Below are positions 16,835-26,316 of a stretch of DNA of 64,000 nt, piece by piece. The notes beneath the pieces are model-generated. The model worked only from the letters and a program-made list of their open reading frames with translations, did not search any database and was not told the DNA's origin. The number at the start of each line of letters is the position of its first letter. Position 1 is the stretch's first letter. The stretch covers positions 372,001 to 436,000 of the forward strand of contig NZ_BFBR01000002.1 in assembly GCF_003112735.1 (NCBI RefSeq), written 5' to 3'. This stretch comes from Candidatus Phycosocius bacilliformis (lineage in GTDB: Bacteria; Pseudomonadota; Alphaproteobacteria; Caulobacterales; Aquidulcibacteraceae). The position numbers and the translations under genes are program-made.

Positions 16835-18199
16835 TTAAGCCGCCTGCGACACAACCTTATTCCGCCCACTGCGCTTGGCAACATAAAGGGCTTCATCAGC
16901 GCGCTTGAGAAGCGTTTCATAATCAAGCTCGGCGGAATTGGCCACGGCCACGCCGACCGAACAGGTGACATCCAGCGCATCGCGCGACGCACCGATAAAG
17001 AACGCGGCCTCTTCAATCGACTGACGCAGCCGTTCGGCAATCATATTGGCATCATTGGCATTGGTCTCCGGCATGATCACCACAAACTCTTCCCCACCGA
17101 AGCGACAGGCAAGATCGCGGGGCCGGAAATTGGACGCCAGCCGGGCGGCAAACTCGCGGATCACATTGTCGCCGGCATCATGGCCAAACAAGTCATTGAC
17201 ACGCTTGAAATGGTCAATGTCGGCAATCAGCACCGAGACGGGCGGCCCCCCACGAGAAGACCGGGCCAATAGGGCCTTCAGCTGGGTTTCCATATAGCGG
17301 CGATTATGCAGCCCTGTGAGCTGGTCGGTCACCGCCAATTCCATGCTGGAATCCACGGTCAAACGCAATTGATCAATATGACGTTTGCGCTTGATGAGGG
17401 TGCGGGTCCGGGCCAGCAATTCATCATCATCAATCGGGCGATAAATGAAGTCATTGACCCCGACCTCAAGTGCCCGCAGGGCTTTGATTTTTTCTTCCGG
17501 TTCGCAGATCGCCAAGATGGGCAGACTGCGTGTGCTTTCCTGTCCGCGAACATGGGCCGCTAACCGCAAACCATCAAACGATGTCCCCGAGGCGGAGATA
17601 ATCATCAGTTCAACAGTAGATTGCCCCATCGGCCCCAGTGCGTTGGAATCTTGCATCAGCATCGGGCGCTGTTCAACTTCCAATGTCCGCTTGAGTCGCG
17701 CTGCGCGGCGCGGGTCATCCTCAACAATCAAGATACGCGCATTAAGGCCAAGCTCTCGGCTGGAACCGCCCTCAATCACACCCATGCGGCGACCAGCAGC
17801 CTCGCGCAGGCGCAATTCATCCGCAACCGCCTTGAAACGGGCCAGTGACTTCACACGTGCAAATAAGGTCACATCGTCAATCGGCTTGGACAAAAAGTCA
17901 TCCGCCCCGACGGCCAGGCCCTTGACGCGGTCTTCGCGCTGGTCGAGTGCGGTTACCATCACCACGGGGATATGGCGGGTCGCAGGGTCTTCTTTGAGGC
18001 GACGACAGGTTTCAAACCCGTCTAGGCCGGGCATCATCACATCCAGAAGAATGACGTCGGGATTGTCGCGATTGGCTTTGGCAATCGCATCTTCACCAGA
18101 GTTAGAGGTGATGACGGTATAATATTCGTGCTGAAGCTTGGCTTCGAGCAGCCGGACGTTGGGCTCCACATCGTCAACAACAAGAACGCGCGCACTCAT
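16835..18199 (-). CDS. pleD: PleD-type response regulator with GGDEF domain (diguanylate cyclase)
   Basis: Makes cyclic di-GMP on phosphorylation and in Caulobacter drives the swarmer-to-stalked pole transition. 454 residues, as in PleD. First receiver (1-120) has acidic pocket VVDD and phospho-acceptor D53 in LLDVMMPGLDG. A second, degenerate receiver (about 155-270) lacks a clear phospho-acceptor. The GGDEF domain (about 290-450) has the active-site GGEEF at 368-372 and the inhibitory-site RxxD five residues before it (RPRD, 359-362). It lies four bases after divK on the same strand, the conserved divK-pleD pair. DivK and PleD share kinases and phosphatases (DivJ, PleC) in Caulobacter, none of which is in this window. 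Confidence 0.96.
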   Translation of the reverse strand: MSARVLVVDDVEPNVRLLEAKLQHEYYTVITSNSGEDAIAKANRDNPDVILLDVMMPGLDGFETCRRLKEDPATRHIPVVMVTALDQREDRVKGLAVGADDFLSKPIDDVTLFARVKSLARFKAVADELRLREAAGRRMGVIEGGSSRELGLNARILIVEDDPRRAARLKRTLEVEQRPMLMQDSNALGPMGQSTVELMIISASGTSFDGLRLAAHVRGQESTRSLPILAICEPEEKIKALRALEVGVNDFIYRPIDDDELLARTRTLIKRKRHIDQLRLTVDSSMELAVTDQLTGLHNRRYMETQLKALLARSSRGGPPVSVLIADIDHFKRVNDLFGHDAGDNVIREFAARLASNFRPRDLACRFGGEEFVVIMPETNANDANMIAERLRQSIEEAAFFIGASRDALDVTCSVGVAVANSAELDYETLLKRADEALYVAKRSGRNKVVSQAA

Positions 18200-18203
18200 C
18201 TGA

Positions 18204-18641
18204 TTACCCTATGAACTTGCGCACAGCACCGATGAATGTGGCCACCGAGATCGGCTTAGACAAATAGTCCTGACAGCCGCCTTCACGGAAACGCTCCTCA
18301 TCGCCGCGCATGGCAAAAGCCGTCACGGCAATGATGGGAATGCTGGCCAATTCGTCATCGGCCTTCATCCAACGTGTAATGTCGAGGCCAGAGACTTCGG
18401 GCAATTGGATATCCATCAAGATCAAGTCGGGCTTTTCGGCTCGCGCAAGATCCAGCGCCATCAGGCCGTCGCGGGTTTCAACCGTCCGGTAGCCAAACGC
18501 AGTCAACAGGTCACGAAACAGCCGCATGTTGAGTTCATTGTCCTCAACAATCATCACAGTCTTCTGGGCCTTGGGCTCAGCCAAAGGCTGGCCTGCTCCT
18601 AGAGGCTGTGCTGCTCCATGAGTTGCGACGGACGCCGCCAT
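18204..18641 (-). CDS. divK: DivK single-domain response regulator
   Basis: Single receiver domain that controls the CckA-CtrA pathway through DivL in Caulobacter. Receiver motifs: [19 protein letters not shown], phospho-acceptor D77 in [13 protein letters not shown], conserved T in [15 protein letters not shown] and K in YLSKPI. From the ATG at 18639-18641 the protein is 145 residues, with about 25 extra N-terminal Ala/Gln/Pro-rich residues compared with Caulobacter DivK (as I recall, it starts almost directly with the receiver). The GGAG box before this ATG supports it, and no ATG or GTG with a better site is seen close to the domain. Divergent from dinB, 59 bp apart. Confidence 0.95.
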   Translation of the reverse strand: MAASVATHGAAQPLGAGQPLAEPKAQKTVMIVEDNELNMRLFRDLLTAFGYRTVETRDGLMALDLARAEKPDLILMDIQLPEVSGLDITRWMKADDELASIPIIAVTAFAMRGDEERFREGGCQDYLSKPISVATFIGAVRKFIG

Positions 18642-18700
18642 ACTCCGCTCCAATCGTTTTTGCCTGGAGTGACCCCAAGCTTGAACTGTGCTTGTATCGC

Positions 18701-19978
18701 ATGGGGGTTAATCGAGCCTTGCCAAGTCTATGCCGCGATTGCTTTTCTCACTGGGAGACTCAGGTTGGCCCGGATAATGGACGCTGTCAGGCCTGTGGCG
18801 GGCGGCGGGTTGTCAGCCATGCTGGTCTGAGCGAATTCACCATCGCCCATATTGATTGCGACGCATTCTTCGCGGCAATCCACAAGCGTGATCAGCCAGA
18901 ATTGCGCGATAAGGCCGTGATTGTGGGGGGCGGCAAGCGAGGTGTGGTGGCAACCTGCTGCTATTTGGCGCGGGCTTCGGGTGTCCGATCGGCGATGCCG
19001 ATGTTTAAGGCTTTGAAACTCTGCCCCGAGGCGGTGGTTATCGCACCCCAGATGAGCCTTTATGCCAAAGAAGGCAAAGCCATTCGCCAAGCCATGCAGG
19101 CCCTAACCCCTTTGGTTGAGGCCGTCTCGATCGACGAGGCCTATCTCGATCTGTCTGGCACTGAGAAAATGCACCACGGGTCCGCGGCTGAAACCTTGGC
19201 CCGCTTTCAATCGCGGATAGAGGCCGATCACGGCTTGACGGTCTCTGTGGGTCTGTCGTGCAACAAGTTTCTGGCCAAAACAGCGAGCGATCTGGATAAG
19301 CCGCGTGGTTTTGCCATTCTGGCACCAGAGGATGTACCCACGCTGATCTGGCCTCGCTCTGTGGGCTTTTTGCACGGGGTTGGTCCGGCCTTTGTCAAGG
19401 CACTCAATCGGGATGGGTTTCAGTGCGTGGGTGATCTGGCAGCTGTTGGTAAAGAGGATCTGATCCGGCGCTATGGCGATGGCGGCCTTCGTCTGTTCAA
19501 TATGGCGCATGGAACCGACACAAGACGCGTAGAGCCAGAAACAGAACGCAAATCCATCTCAACCGAGACGACATTCCACCATGATCTCGTTTCAAGGGAA
19601 GACCTTGAGCCGCTGCTGCAAAGCCTGTGTGCAAAACTGGGGGCAATCTGTCGAGGCAAGGGTCATGCCGGGCGGGTGCTGACCCTCAAGCTCAAGACAG
19701 CGGGATTCCAGACCATTACGCGTCGCCTGACATTAAGCGAGCCCACCGCGACGGGTTATGTCATGTTGGACGCCCTGCGGCCTTTGTTGTTGCAAGAACT
19801 CAAGCGCGGCCCATTCCGGCTGATGGGTGTGGGTGTCTCCGATTTAGGCCCGCTCGAAGGGGCCGATCAGGGCGATCTGCTTAATCAGTCTGCCCCACGT
19901 CGCGCTGCCCTCGAACGCGCGCTCGATTCGGTGCATGCCCGCTTCGGCAAAGCCATGGTTCGAACTCTTAGGTCGTGA
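18701..19978 (+). CDS. dinB: DNA polymerase IV (Y family) with N-terminal Cys4 motif
   Basis: Translesion polymerase. The palm active site shows [16 protein letters not shown] and [10 protein letters not shown] (the two catalytic carboxylate clusters). The little finger follows at about 300-400, and the helix-hairpin-helix region contains [17 protein letters not shown]. Before the polymerase domain a short segment has CRDC and CQAC separated by about 20 residues, a likely zinc-binding pair that I associate with alphaproteobacterial DinB proteins next to divK/pleD. I start at ATG 18701 ([15 protein letters not shown]); there is no good Shine-Dalgarno, and the longer frame to 18608 would overlap divK. 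About 425 residues. No beta-clamp motif is certain at the C-terminus. Confidence 0.93.
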   Translation: MGVNRALPSLCRDCFSHWETQVGPDNGRCQACGGRRVVSHAGLSEFTIAHIDCDAFFAAIHKRDQPELRDKAVIVGGGKRGVVATCCYLARASGVRSAMPMFKALKLCPEAVVIAPQMSLYAKEGKAIRQAMQALTPLVEAVSIDEAYLDLSGTEKMHHGSAAETLARFQSRIEADHGLTVSVGLSCNKFLAKTASDLDKPRGFAILAPEDVPTLIWPRSVGFLHGVGPAFVKALNRDGFQCVGDLAAVGKEDLIRRYGDGGLRLFNMAHGTDTRRVEPETERKSISTETTFHHDLVSREDLEPLLQSLCAKLGAICRGKGHAGRVLTLKLKTAGFQTITRRLTLSEPTATGYVMLDALRPLLLQELKRGPFRLMGVGVSDLGPLEGADQGDLLNQSAPRRAALERALDSVHARFGKAMVRTLRS

Positions 19979-20045
19979 TTGGCACTGTCTCAGCCGTGAA
20001 ACCGCGATGGCGTTTGATGCGTAAACAAGCTCACAGGAGAGTAAT

Positions 20046-20468
20046 ATGGCCAAGTCCGATCGCTTCAATGTTCAAAAAACCGAGGCCGAATGGCGCAATA
20101 TCCTGACCCCGGCCCAGTTTCAGGTTGCCCGTCAGGAGGGTACAGAGCGGGCGTTTACCTCGCCACTTAATCATGAAAAGCGTGAGGGTATCTTTCATTG
20201 CGTGGGATGTGGCTCGCCTTTGTGGTCCAGTGCCGACAAGTTTGACTCGGGGACCGGCTGGCCCAGCTTTGTTCGCCCAATAAGCGCCGAAGCGGTGGGC
20301 ACCAAGACCGACTGGAAGCTTTTGTATCCGCGCACCGAATGTCATTGCGCCACATGTGGTGCCCATCAAGGACACGTCTTCCCTGATGGACCAGCGCCAA
20401 CAGGTCAGCGCTGGTGCATCAATGGCGTCGTGCTGGTTTTCAAGGCCAAGGATGATCCGGCAGGTTAG
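20046..20468 (+). CDS. msrB: peptide-methionine (R)-S-oxide reductase
   Basis: Repairs methionine-R-sulfoxide in proteins. 140 residues. Zinc ligands are CVGC (C52, C55) and CATC (C101, C104). The catalytic cysteine is C124 in RWCING; substrate-pocket segments FDSGTGWPSF and GHVFPDGP are present. Strong Shine-Dalgarno (AGGAGAG) before the ATG. The more usual RYCINSAAL is RWCINGVVL here, a mild variation. It converges on the trypsin-like protease gene, the two stop codons overlapping by 4 bp. Confidence 0.97.
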   Translation: MAKSDRFNVQKTEAEWRNILTPAQFQVARQEGTERAFTSPLNHEKREGIFHCVGCGSPLWSSADKFDSGTGWPSFVRPISAEAVGTKTDWKLLYPRTECHCATCGAHQGHVFPDGPAPTGQRWCINGVVLVFKAKDDPAG

Positions 20469-21247
20469 ACTTCGGCTTGGCGGGCGGCGAGCAGACGCAA
20501 GCATTGGCGGATGAAGCTGGCGTGCAGGACAATACCGATTTCAAGGCGTTCATCGGTCATCACCACTTGCTGAGCCAAGAGACCAGCGACAAAAGCGGCC
20601 TGCGGCTTGCCATCGCCGCCCGGCTTCTTGCGTAAGGCGTCAATCAAATAGACCGGCCCACCGGAATTGCCCGCAAAAACCGCAAAGTCCATCAGAAAAC
20701 TGGGAAAATCTGCGCTCGGCCATAATGGATAGCTCGCCACCCGGCCAGAGCGCAGGATCGGGAAGCCAATCTCATTGGCCGATAGACCTCGCGGATAACC
20801 CAAGACCAGCATTTCGTCCCCGGGTTGCACATCATGGGCCTGAAAGCTCGCCTCATCTGCGAGATGGTCAAAGCCGACTGCCCAATCGCGCACTGGGTCC
20901 GGCGGATGAAGGGCGATGGCAGCAATGTCACGCTCCGGATGGCGCACCCACAGAGGCGACGCATCATCATTCCGGATTTGCAGCGGTGCCGGCTCACGGT
21001 GCCATCGCCCTGTCCCATCTTCCCGCCGCCAGTGTATCATCATGTGTGGTTTGGCCATGCGATCGAGCACATGCCCGGCGGTGACCAGCGCAAATTGGGG
21101 GGCATGGCCTGCAGTAGCGGCTGGCATCGTAACCAGCCAGCCGGTTCCAACCGTTGTCAGTCCATCATCTTGGACTTGATCAAGCTTGAATGTCGCCCGC
21201 ATCAAGGCAAGGGTCAGATCCATGAGAATCGGCCGGTCAATCATCAT
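20465..21247 (-). CDS. trypsin-like serine protease
   Basis: About 260 residues with a chymotrypsin-fold triad: H59 in VTAGHVL, D107 in ERDIAAIAL, S195 in GNSGGPVY. LVLGYPRGLS precedes the second barrel, a style common in cytoplasmic or membrane-associated trypsin-like domains without PDZ. No signal peptide is evident from the start used (ATG at 21245-21247; MMIDRPILMDLTLAL), and an ATG at 21221-21223 is also possible. The longer frame to 21427 is rejected because it runs into the CYP153 promoter side and is not protein-like. Substrate unknown. Confidence 0.8.
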   Translation of the reverse strand: MMIDRPILMDLTLALMRATFKLDQVQDDGLTTVGTGWLVTMPAATAGHAPQFALVTAGHVLDRMAKPHMMIHWRREDGTGRWHREPAPLQIRNDDASPLWVRHPERDIAAIALHPPDPVRDWAVGFDHLADEASFQAHDVQPGDEMLVLGYPRGLSANEIGFPILRSGRVASYPLWPSADFPSFLMDFAVFAGNSGGPVYLIDALRKKPGGDGKPQAAFVAGLLAQQVVMTDERLEIGIVLHASFIRQCLRLLAARQAEV

Positions 21248-21498
21248 ACATGTCGCAGACAGGCTGTTGCGACGCGTCGTGAGGCTAAAAGCTTGGGGAG
21301 ATTTTGCAATGACCAGACGGTGAAAGTGTCTGACTTTCCACATCGCCAATCTATGGCAAGCCAACTGCGCAAAGTCCCAGACCACGTCACTTTTTTCAAA
21401 CATGACGCCTGCGTCAGGGGGTGACAAATGGCAGAAACTGTGGCCCCATGCGGGTGACGAGCACGCATTGCGATAAGCTCAATATTGGGAGATTCACC

Positions 21499-22782
21499 AT
21501 GGCCGACGGCAATTTCAACCCCGCTGAGTTCAAGTCCGTGCAAGAACATCATGCGCGGCGGGCTTGGTCGATCCCCATTGAAGAGATCGATCTCGCCATT
21601 CCTGAACTATGGACCCATGATTGCCACTGGCCCTATTTTGAGCGCCTGCGCAAAGAAGACCCGATCCATTGGTGCGTTAGCCAGGAAGAAAAGGTCGGCG
21701 GCTATTGGTCCGTAACACGCTATAAGGACATTATGGCGGTCGATACCAACCACCAACAATTCTCATCTGACGCATTTCTGGGCGGCATCACGATTGTGGG
21801 TTTTGATGAAGACTTCATCTTGCCCATGTTTATCGCCATGGACCCACCCAAGCATGACGCCCAGCGCAAAGTCGTCCAGCCTATCGTTGGCCCAGACAAT
21901 TTGGCGAAGATGGAAGGTACAATCCGCGAACGGGTCAATCTCATCTTCGACGAATTGCCTCTCGATACGGAATTTGATTGGGTCGACAAGGTCTCGGTGG
22001 AACTGACCACCCAAATGCTGGCAACTCTGTTTGATTTTCCGTGGGAAGACCGCCGCAAGCTAACCCGTTGGTCGGATGTCGCCACCGCCCAACCTATCCC
22101 CGGCGGCATTATTGAAACCGAAGACCAACGCCGTGCCGAATTGTTTGAATGCCTCGCCTATTTCACCAATTTGTGGAACGAGCGGGTCAATAACAGCGGG
22201 GGCAATGATTTGATTTCCATGCTTGCCCATGGCGAGGCCACCCGCAATATGGAGCCTCTCGAATATCTGGGGAATCTGATCCTCTTGATCGTGGGGGGCA
22301 ATGATACCACCCGCAATTCACTGACTGGCGGGCTTTATGCCCTGTCGAAAAACCCCGAAGAGTTCAAGAAACTGCGGGCAGATCCATCAATCATCCCCAA
22401 TATGGTGTCTGAAATCATCCGCTGGCAGACGCCCCTGGCCCACATGCGCCGCACCGCTCTGGAAGACGTTGAATTGGGCGGCAAGCTGATCAAAAAGGGC
22501 GACAAAGTGGTGATGTGGTATGTATCGGGCAACCGGGACGAAGAGGTCATCGAACGGCCCAATGACTTCTGGATCGACCGTCCACGCGCGCGCAACCACC
22601 TCTCTTTCGGCTTTGGCATTCACCGCTGCGTGGGCAACAGGCTGGCGGAAATGCAATTGCGCATTGTGTGGGAAGAGGCGTTGAAGCGCTATTCCGATAT
22701 CCAAGTGGTGTCAGAACCTACCCGCATCCGCTCCTCGTTTGTGAAAGGCTATGAATCCATGCGCGTGATCTTGCGCAAATAG
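21499..22782 (+). CDS. cytochrome P450, CYP153-like (alkane/fatty-acid terminal hydroxylase)
   Basis: 427 residues from ATG 21499, with GGGAG upstream. P450 landmarks: I-helix GGNDTT (266-271), ExxR as EIIR (305-308), heme ligand C377 in SFGFGIHRCVGNRLAEMQLR. The stretches VIRWQ-like IIRWQTPLAHMRRTA and KKGDKVVMWYVSGNRDEEV, followed by FWIDRPRARNHLS, are what I recall of the CYP153 family, which hydroxylates the terminal carbon of medium-chain alkanes and related compounds. CYP153 needs a ferredoxin and an NADH-dependent ferredoxin reductase; neither is encoded nearby. The next gene (rplY) is unrelated. Family assignment is by recalled motif pattern; subfamily and substrate not determined. 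Confidence 0.9.
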   Translation: MADGNFNPAEFKSVQEHHARRAWSIPIEEIDLAIPELWTHDCHWPYFERLRKEDPIHWCVSQEEKVGGYWSVTRYKDIMAVDTNHQQFSSDAFLGGITIVGFDEDFILPMFIAMDPPKHDAQRKVVQPIVGPDNLAKMEGTIRERVNLIFDELPLDTEFDWVDKVSVELTTQMLATLFDFPWEDRRKLTRWSDVATAQPIPGGIIETEDQRRAELFECLAYFTNLWNERVNNSGGNDLISMLAHGEATRNMEPLEYLGNLILLIVGGNDTTRNSLTGGLYALSKNPEEFKKLRADPSIIPNMVSEIIRWQTPLAHMRRTALEDVELGGKLIKKGDKVVMWYVSGNRDEEVIERPNDFWIDRPRARNHLSFGFGIHRCVGNRLAEMQLRIVWEEALKRYSDIQVVSEPTRIRSSFVKGYESMRVILRK

Positions 22783-22955
22783 GTCTTAATGGTGTGCCGC
22801 GTGTCGGTTCTCAGAAGACGGCCTGCACAATGCTGCCAGCCCCTGTTGAGTTCTGAGCCGCTTTACCCTATAGCCGCGCGTTCATGACATCTCGTGCGCC
22901 GCCTGCCCTGCGCTGGCGGCGCACTTAATTACACATCAAGGAACGGAGACCGGGG

Positions 22956-23549
22956 ATGACCGGCATCGTGATCAATGTAGAAGTGCGCGAACGCACAGGT
23001 ACGGGTGGCGCCCGCCAGACCCGCCGCGAAGGCTTTGTCCCCGGCATCCTCTATGGTGGCAACAAGGGCCCTGTGGCCATTGCTGCTTCAAGCAAGGAAT
23101 TGCTGAAAGCCATCCGCTCGGGCAAATTCCTGGCTCACATGGTGGACCTGCATCACAGCGGCGAAAGCCAGCCTGTGATCCCCCGCGATGTGCAATGGGA
23201 TCCCATCACCGACATGCCAGTCCACTTCGACCTCTATCGTGTGGACGAAAGCTCAGTGATCTCGGTGGATGTGCCTGTGCACTTCCTGAACCAAGACACC
23301 TGCCCCGGCATCAAAAAGGGCGGCACGCTCAATGTGGTTGAGCACACGGTGGCTTTGGATGTGCCCGCTGGCAAGATCCCAGAAGAACTGGTGATTGACT
23401 TGGCTGGCCGCGACATTGGCGATGTGATCCACATTTCGGCCGTGCGCATGCCAGACGGTGCCCGCCCAACGGTGCGCGACCGCGACTTCACCGTGGCGAC
23501 CATTATTGGCCGCGGCGGCAAGCAGGATGAGGCAGGCGACGAAGCCTGA
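22956..23549 (+). CDS. rplY: 50S ribosomal protein L25/general stress protein Ctc
   Basis: 197 residues, the long Ctc-type form. The N-terminal 5S-rRNA-binding domain (about 1-95) has RERTGTGGARQTRREGFVPG, ILYGGNKGPVAIA and DMPVHFDLYRV; the C-terminal TL5 domain (about 100-190) has VPVHFLNQDTCPGIKKGGTL and EHTVALDVPAGKIPEELVID. Followed by an intrinsic terminator at 23597 and then pth, the common rplY-pth-ychF order. Confidence 0.97.
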   Translation: MTGIVINVEVRERTGTGGARQTRREGFVPGILYGGNKGPVAIAASSKELLKAIRSGKFLAHMVDLHHSGESQPVIPRDVQWDPITDMPVHFDLYRVDESSVISVDVPVHFLNQDTCPGIKKGGTLNVVEHTVALDVPAGKIPEELVIDLAGRDIGDVIHISAVRMPDGARPTVRDRDFTVATIIGRGGKQDEAGDEA

Positions 23550-23596
23550 TCTGCGGCCTGGCTTGACCAGGCTTGCTTGCACAGACAGAACACAAG

Positions 23597-23626
23597 AGCC
23601 CCGGCAGTGTCCGGGGCTTATTTGTT
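23597..23626 (+). terminator. intrinsic terminator after rplY
   Basis: AGCCCCGG (23597-23604), loop CAGTGT, CCGGGGCT (23611-23618), then TATTTGTT. Perfect 8-bp stem with a moderate T-rich tail. It lies only 27 bp before the pth start codon, so pth is either read through or has a promoter within this gap. Confidence 0.75.
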
Positions 23627-23644
23627 GAAGGACGGGGTGTTGGC

Positions 23645-24268
23645 ATGTTTCTCCTGGTGGGGCTCGGCAATCCGGGTAGCAAATATGCGCGGAACCGGCA
23701 CAATATCGGCTTCATGGCGGTCGATGAGATCGCGCGCCAGTACAATTTCGGGGCTGAACGCAGCCGGTTGCAAGGCTTGGCCCGTGAAGGTGTGATTGAC
23801 ACAGAAGCCGGCCCGCAAAAGATCATTCTGGTCAAGCCTCAAACCTTCATGAACGAGAGCGGGCGTTGTGTGGGCGGCTTCATGACCTTCCACAAAATCC
23901 CCTTGACCAAAGTCATCGTCTATTATGACGAGGTCGAGCTCACCCCCGGTCGCTGTCGGGTGAAAGTGGGGGGCGGCACCGCTGGCCATAATGGCTTGCG
24001 CTCAATCGTTTCCCAGTCTGGGGCAGGCTTTAAGCGGGTCCGCTTGGGGGTTGGCCACCCGGGCCGGGAAAAAATGTTGAGCCATGTGCTCGATGATTTT
24101 TCGAGCTCTGAAATGACATGGGTGGAAAATCTGTGCGATGCCGTTGCCCGCACCACGCCCTTATTGCTGGAAGATAAGCACGACGCCTTCCAGACCAAAG
24201 TCTCCACCTTGGCCCCGCCCCCACCCGTGCCAGCCTGGTTGCGCGGTGGGTCAAATGATGCCGGATAA
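23645..24268 (+). CDS. pth: peptidyl-tRNA hydrolase
   Basis: Releases peptides from dropped-off peptidyl-tRNA. 207 residues from ATG 23645; the in-frame extension upstream covers the rplY terminator and is rejected. Active site: LLVGLGNPGSKYARNRHNIG with catalytic H19 in RNRHNIGF; KPQTFMNESGR; YDEVELTPGRCRVKVGGGTA; GHNGLRSIV with SGAGFKRVRLGVGHPG. The C-terminal tail is Pro-rich. Confidence 0.97.
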   Translation: MFLLVGLGNPGSKYARNRHNIGFMAVDEIARQYNFGAERSRLQGLAREGVIDTEAGPQKIILVKPQTFMNESGRCVGGFMTFHKIPLTKVIVYYDEVELTPGRCRVKVGGGTAGHNGLRSIVSQSGAGFKRVRLGVGHPGREKMLSHVLDDFSSSEMTWVENLCDAVARTTPLLLEDKHDAFQTKVSTLAPPPPVPAWLRGGSNDAG

Positions 24269-24376
24269 CAACGTGCAGGCGATGGACTGAGTCCACATGG
24301 GCGCGTTTTGGCCCGACTTGCAGATGACACGTGAGCCCCGTATGAATTTCTGGGAGAGACATGAAGGTATTTCACC

Positions 24377-25096
24377 ATGCCAATTCTGATTTTGTCCCTG
24401 CTTATTCAAGTGACGCTGATCATCCATGTGATCCGGACGGGGCGGCCCACGTTTTGGATATTCCTGATCTTACTCGCCCCCGGCATTGGATCGCTTATTT
24501 ATGTGGTTCTTGAAATCCTGCCCAATACCGGCATCATTCAATCAGTGCGCAAGGCCGAGCAAAAAGTCATCAAGGCCGTCGATCCAACGCGCGAATTGCG
24601 GGCAGCTCAAGAGGCGTTTGACCTGACCCCCACGGTCGGTAACCGCTTGCGGCTTGCACAGGCAAGCCTCGACATGGGTGATTTTTCCAATGCGGAAACG
24701 CTGTACCGCGGCTGCCTTGAAGGCCAATTTGTCGATGATTCGGCTGCCCTTCTCGGCCATGCGAGGGCCTTGGTTGAACTTGGTCGCCACCAGGAAGCCC
24801 TCGATCGTATCAATCAATTGCGCGACCTCGGCCATGAAGGGCCAGCAGAGGCGCTGGTCTTTGCCCGAGCGGCCGAAGCAACGGGGCAAGTCGAAGAGGC
24901 CGATGAGGCCTATGCCTTTGCTGCACCGCGCATCCCGTCGCTTGAAGCCCACGCCCGCTACATCCGCTTTTTGCGCCAGATGGGCCGGGATGTGGATGCC
25001 ACGCGCGAGTTGCAGGAGATGGATGTTCGCCTGTCGCGCGTGCCTCGCCATTTTCAAGCCGATGCGCGCAAGTGGCGGACCTTTGCCGTGGCTTGA
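24377..25096 (+). CDS. membrane-anchored tetratricopeptide-repeat protein
   Basis: 239 residues. Two hydrophobic segments at the N-terminus (about 2-18, ILILSLLIQVTLIIHVI; about 25-48, TFWIFLILLAPGIGSLIYVV) resemble the phospholipase D N-terminal-type membrane hairpin. A soluble part follows with three or so TPR-like helical pairs (NRLRLAQASLDMGDFSNAET, LGHARALVELGRHQEALDRI, ALVFARAAEATGQVEEADEA, HARYIRFLRQMGRDVDATRE). Probably a protein-protein interaction scaffold on the inner membrane. Inserted between pth and ychF. No specific partner is suggested. Confidence 0.75.
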   Translation: MPILILSLLIQVTLIIHVIRTGRPTFWIFLILLAPGIGSLIYVVLEILPNTGIIQSVRKAEQKVIKAVDPTRELRAAQEAFDLTPTVGNRLRLAQASLDMGDFSNAETLYRGCLEGQFVDDSAALLGHARALVELGRHQEALDRINQLRDLGHEGPAEALVFARAAEATGQVEEADEAYAFAAPRIPSLEAHARYIRFLRQMGRDVDATRELQEMDVRLSRVPRHFQADARKWRTFAVA

Positions 25097-25200
25097 GCCC
25101 TGCCATTGACGGATGCTTTTGGCCAACAATGTGTCTATGAGACGGCACGCTTTTTCCGCGCGGTGATCCAGCGCGCAATCACAGAGATGAAAGACCTCCC

Positions 25201-26298
25201 ATGGGATTCAAATGCGGCATCGTGGGCCTGCCCAATGTTGGCAAGTCCACCCTGTTCAACGCCCTGACCAAAACAGCTGCTGCTCAGGCTGCCAATTATC
25301 CGTTCTGCACGATTGAACCCAATGTGGGCGAAGTGGCAGTGCCGGAGCCGCGCCTGACCGCCCTTGCTGCCATTGCTGGGTCGAAAGAGATCATTCCAGC
25401 GCGAATGAATTTCGTCGATATTGCTGGTCTGGTGCGGGGTGCCTCAAAGGGCGAAGGTCTGGGCAATCAGTTTCTGGCCAATATCCGCGAATGCGACGCG
25501 ATCACCTATGTCACGCGTTGTTTTGTCGATGAGGACATTACCCATGTCGAGGGCCGGATCGATCCGCTGGCTGATCTGGAAACGGTTGAAACCGAGCTCA
25601 TGCTGGCTGACCTTGAAAGCCTGGAAAAGCGCATTCCTAATCTGGAAAAAAAGGCCAAGCAAAACGACAAGGACGCCAAGCTGACGCTGGAATTGTGCCT
25701 TGAGGCCAAAAAACTGTTGGATGAGGGCAAGCCTGCCCGGCTCTATGTCCCGGCCAAGGAAGACCAAAAGGCCTATGACATGCTGCAGCTGCTGACGGCC
25801 AAGCCGGTCCTCTATGTGTGCAATGTCGATGAAGCCTCTGCGGCCACTGGCAACGAGTATTCGGCTCGGGTGGAAACCTATGCCAAGGCGCATAAGGCGA
25901 CGGCTGTGGTGATCTGTGCCCAGATGGAAGCTGAACTTGCCGCCCTCGAGGATGAAGAGGCAGCCGAATATCTTGAAGCTGCAGGCCTTGATGAGCCGGG
26001 CCTCAACAAGCTGATCCGCTCGGGCTATGATTTATTGGGTCTGCAGACTTATTTCACGGTTGGTCCGAAAGAGGCTCGCGCTTGGACCATCCATAAGGGC
26101 TGGACTGCGCCTAAATCAGCCGGGGTTATCCATGGCGACTTTGAGAAGGGCTTTATCCGGGCCGAGACCATCGCCTATGAGGATTATGTCGCTCATAAAG
26201 GCGAAGTCGGAGCCAAGGAAGCTGGCAAAATGCGGCTTGAAGGCAAGGACTATGTCGTCAAGGATGGCGACGTCATGCACTTCCGATTTACCTCCTGA
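25201..26298 (+). CDS. ychF: redox-regulated ATPase YchF (OLA1 family)
   Basis: 365 residues, standard length. P-loop [15 protein letters not shown]2/G3 regions [12 protein letters not shown] and [20 protein letters not shown], coiled-coil insertion (about 130-200, [20 protein letters not shown]), and the TGS-like C-terminal domain with [20 protein letters not shown] and [20 protein letters not shown]. YchF binds ribosomes and prefers ATP to GTP. Clustered with pth and rplY as in many bacteria. Confidence 0.97.
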   Translation: MGFKCGIVGLPNVGKSTLFNALTKTAAAQAANYPFCTIEPNVGEVAVPEPRLTALAAIAGSKEIIPARMNFVDIAGLVRGASKGEGLGNQFLANIRECDAITYVTRCFVDEDITHVEGRIDPLADLETVETELMLADLESLEKRIPNLEKKAKQNDKDAKLTLELCLEAKKLLDEGKPARLYVPAKEDQKAYDMLQLLTAKPVLYVCNVDEASAATGNEYSARVETYAKAHKATAVVICAQMEAELAALEDEEAAEYLEAAGLDEPGLNKLIRSGYDLLGLQTYFTVGPKEARAWTIHKGWTAPKSAGVIHGDFEKGFIRAETIAYEDYVAHKGEVGAKEAGKMRLEGKDYVVKDGDVMHFRFTS

Positions 26299-26316
26299 AC
26301 GCCAAGCTAAATCCCC

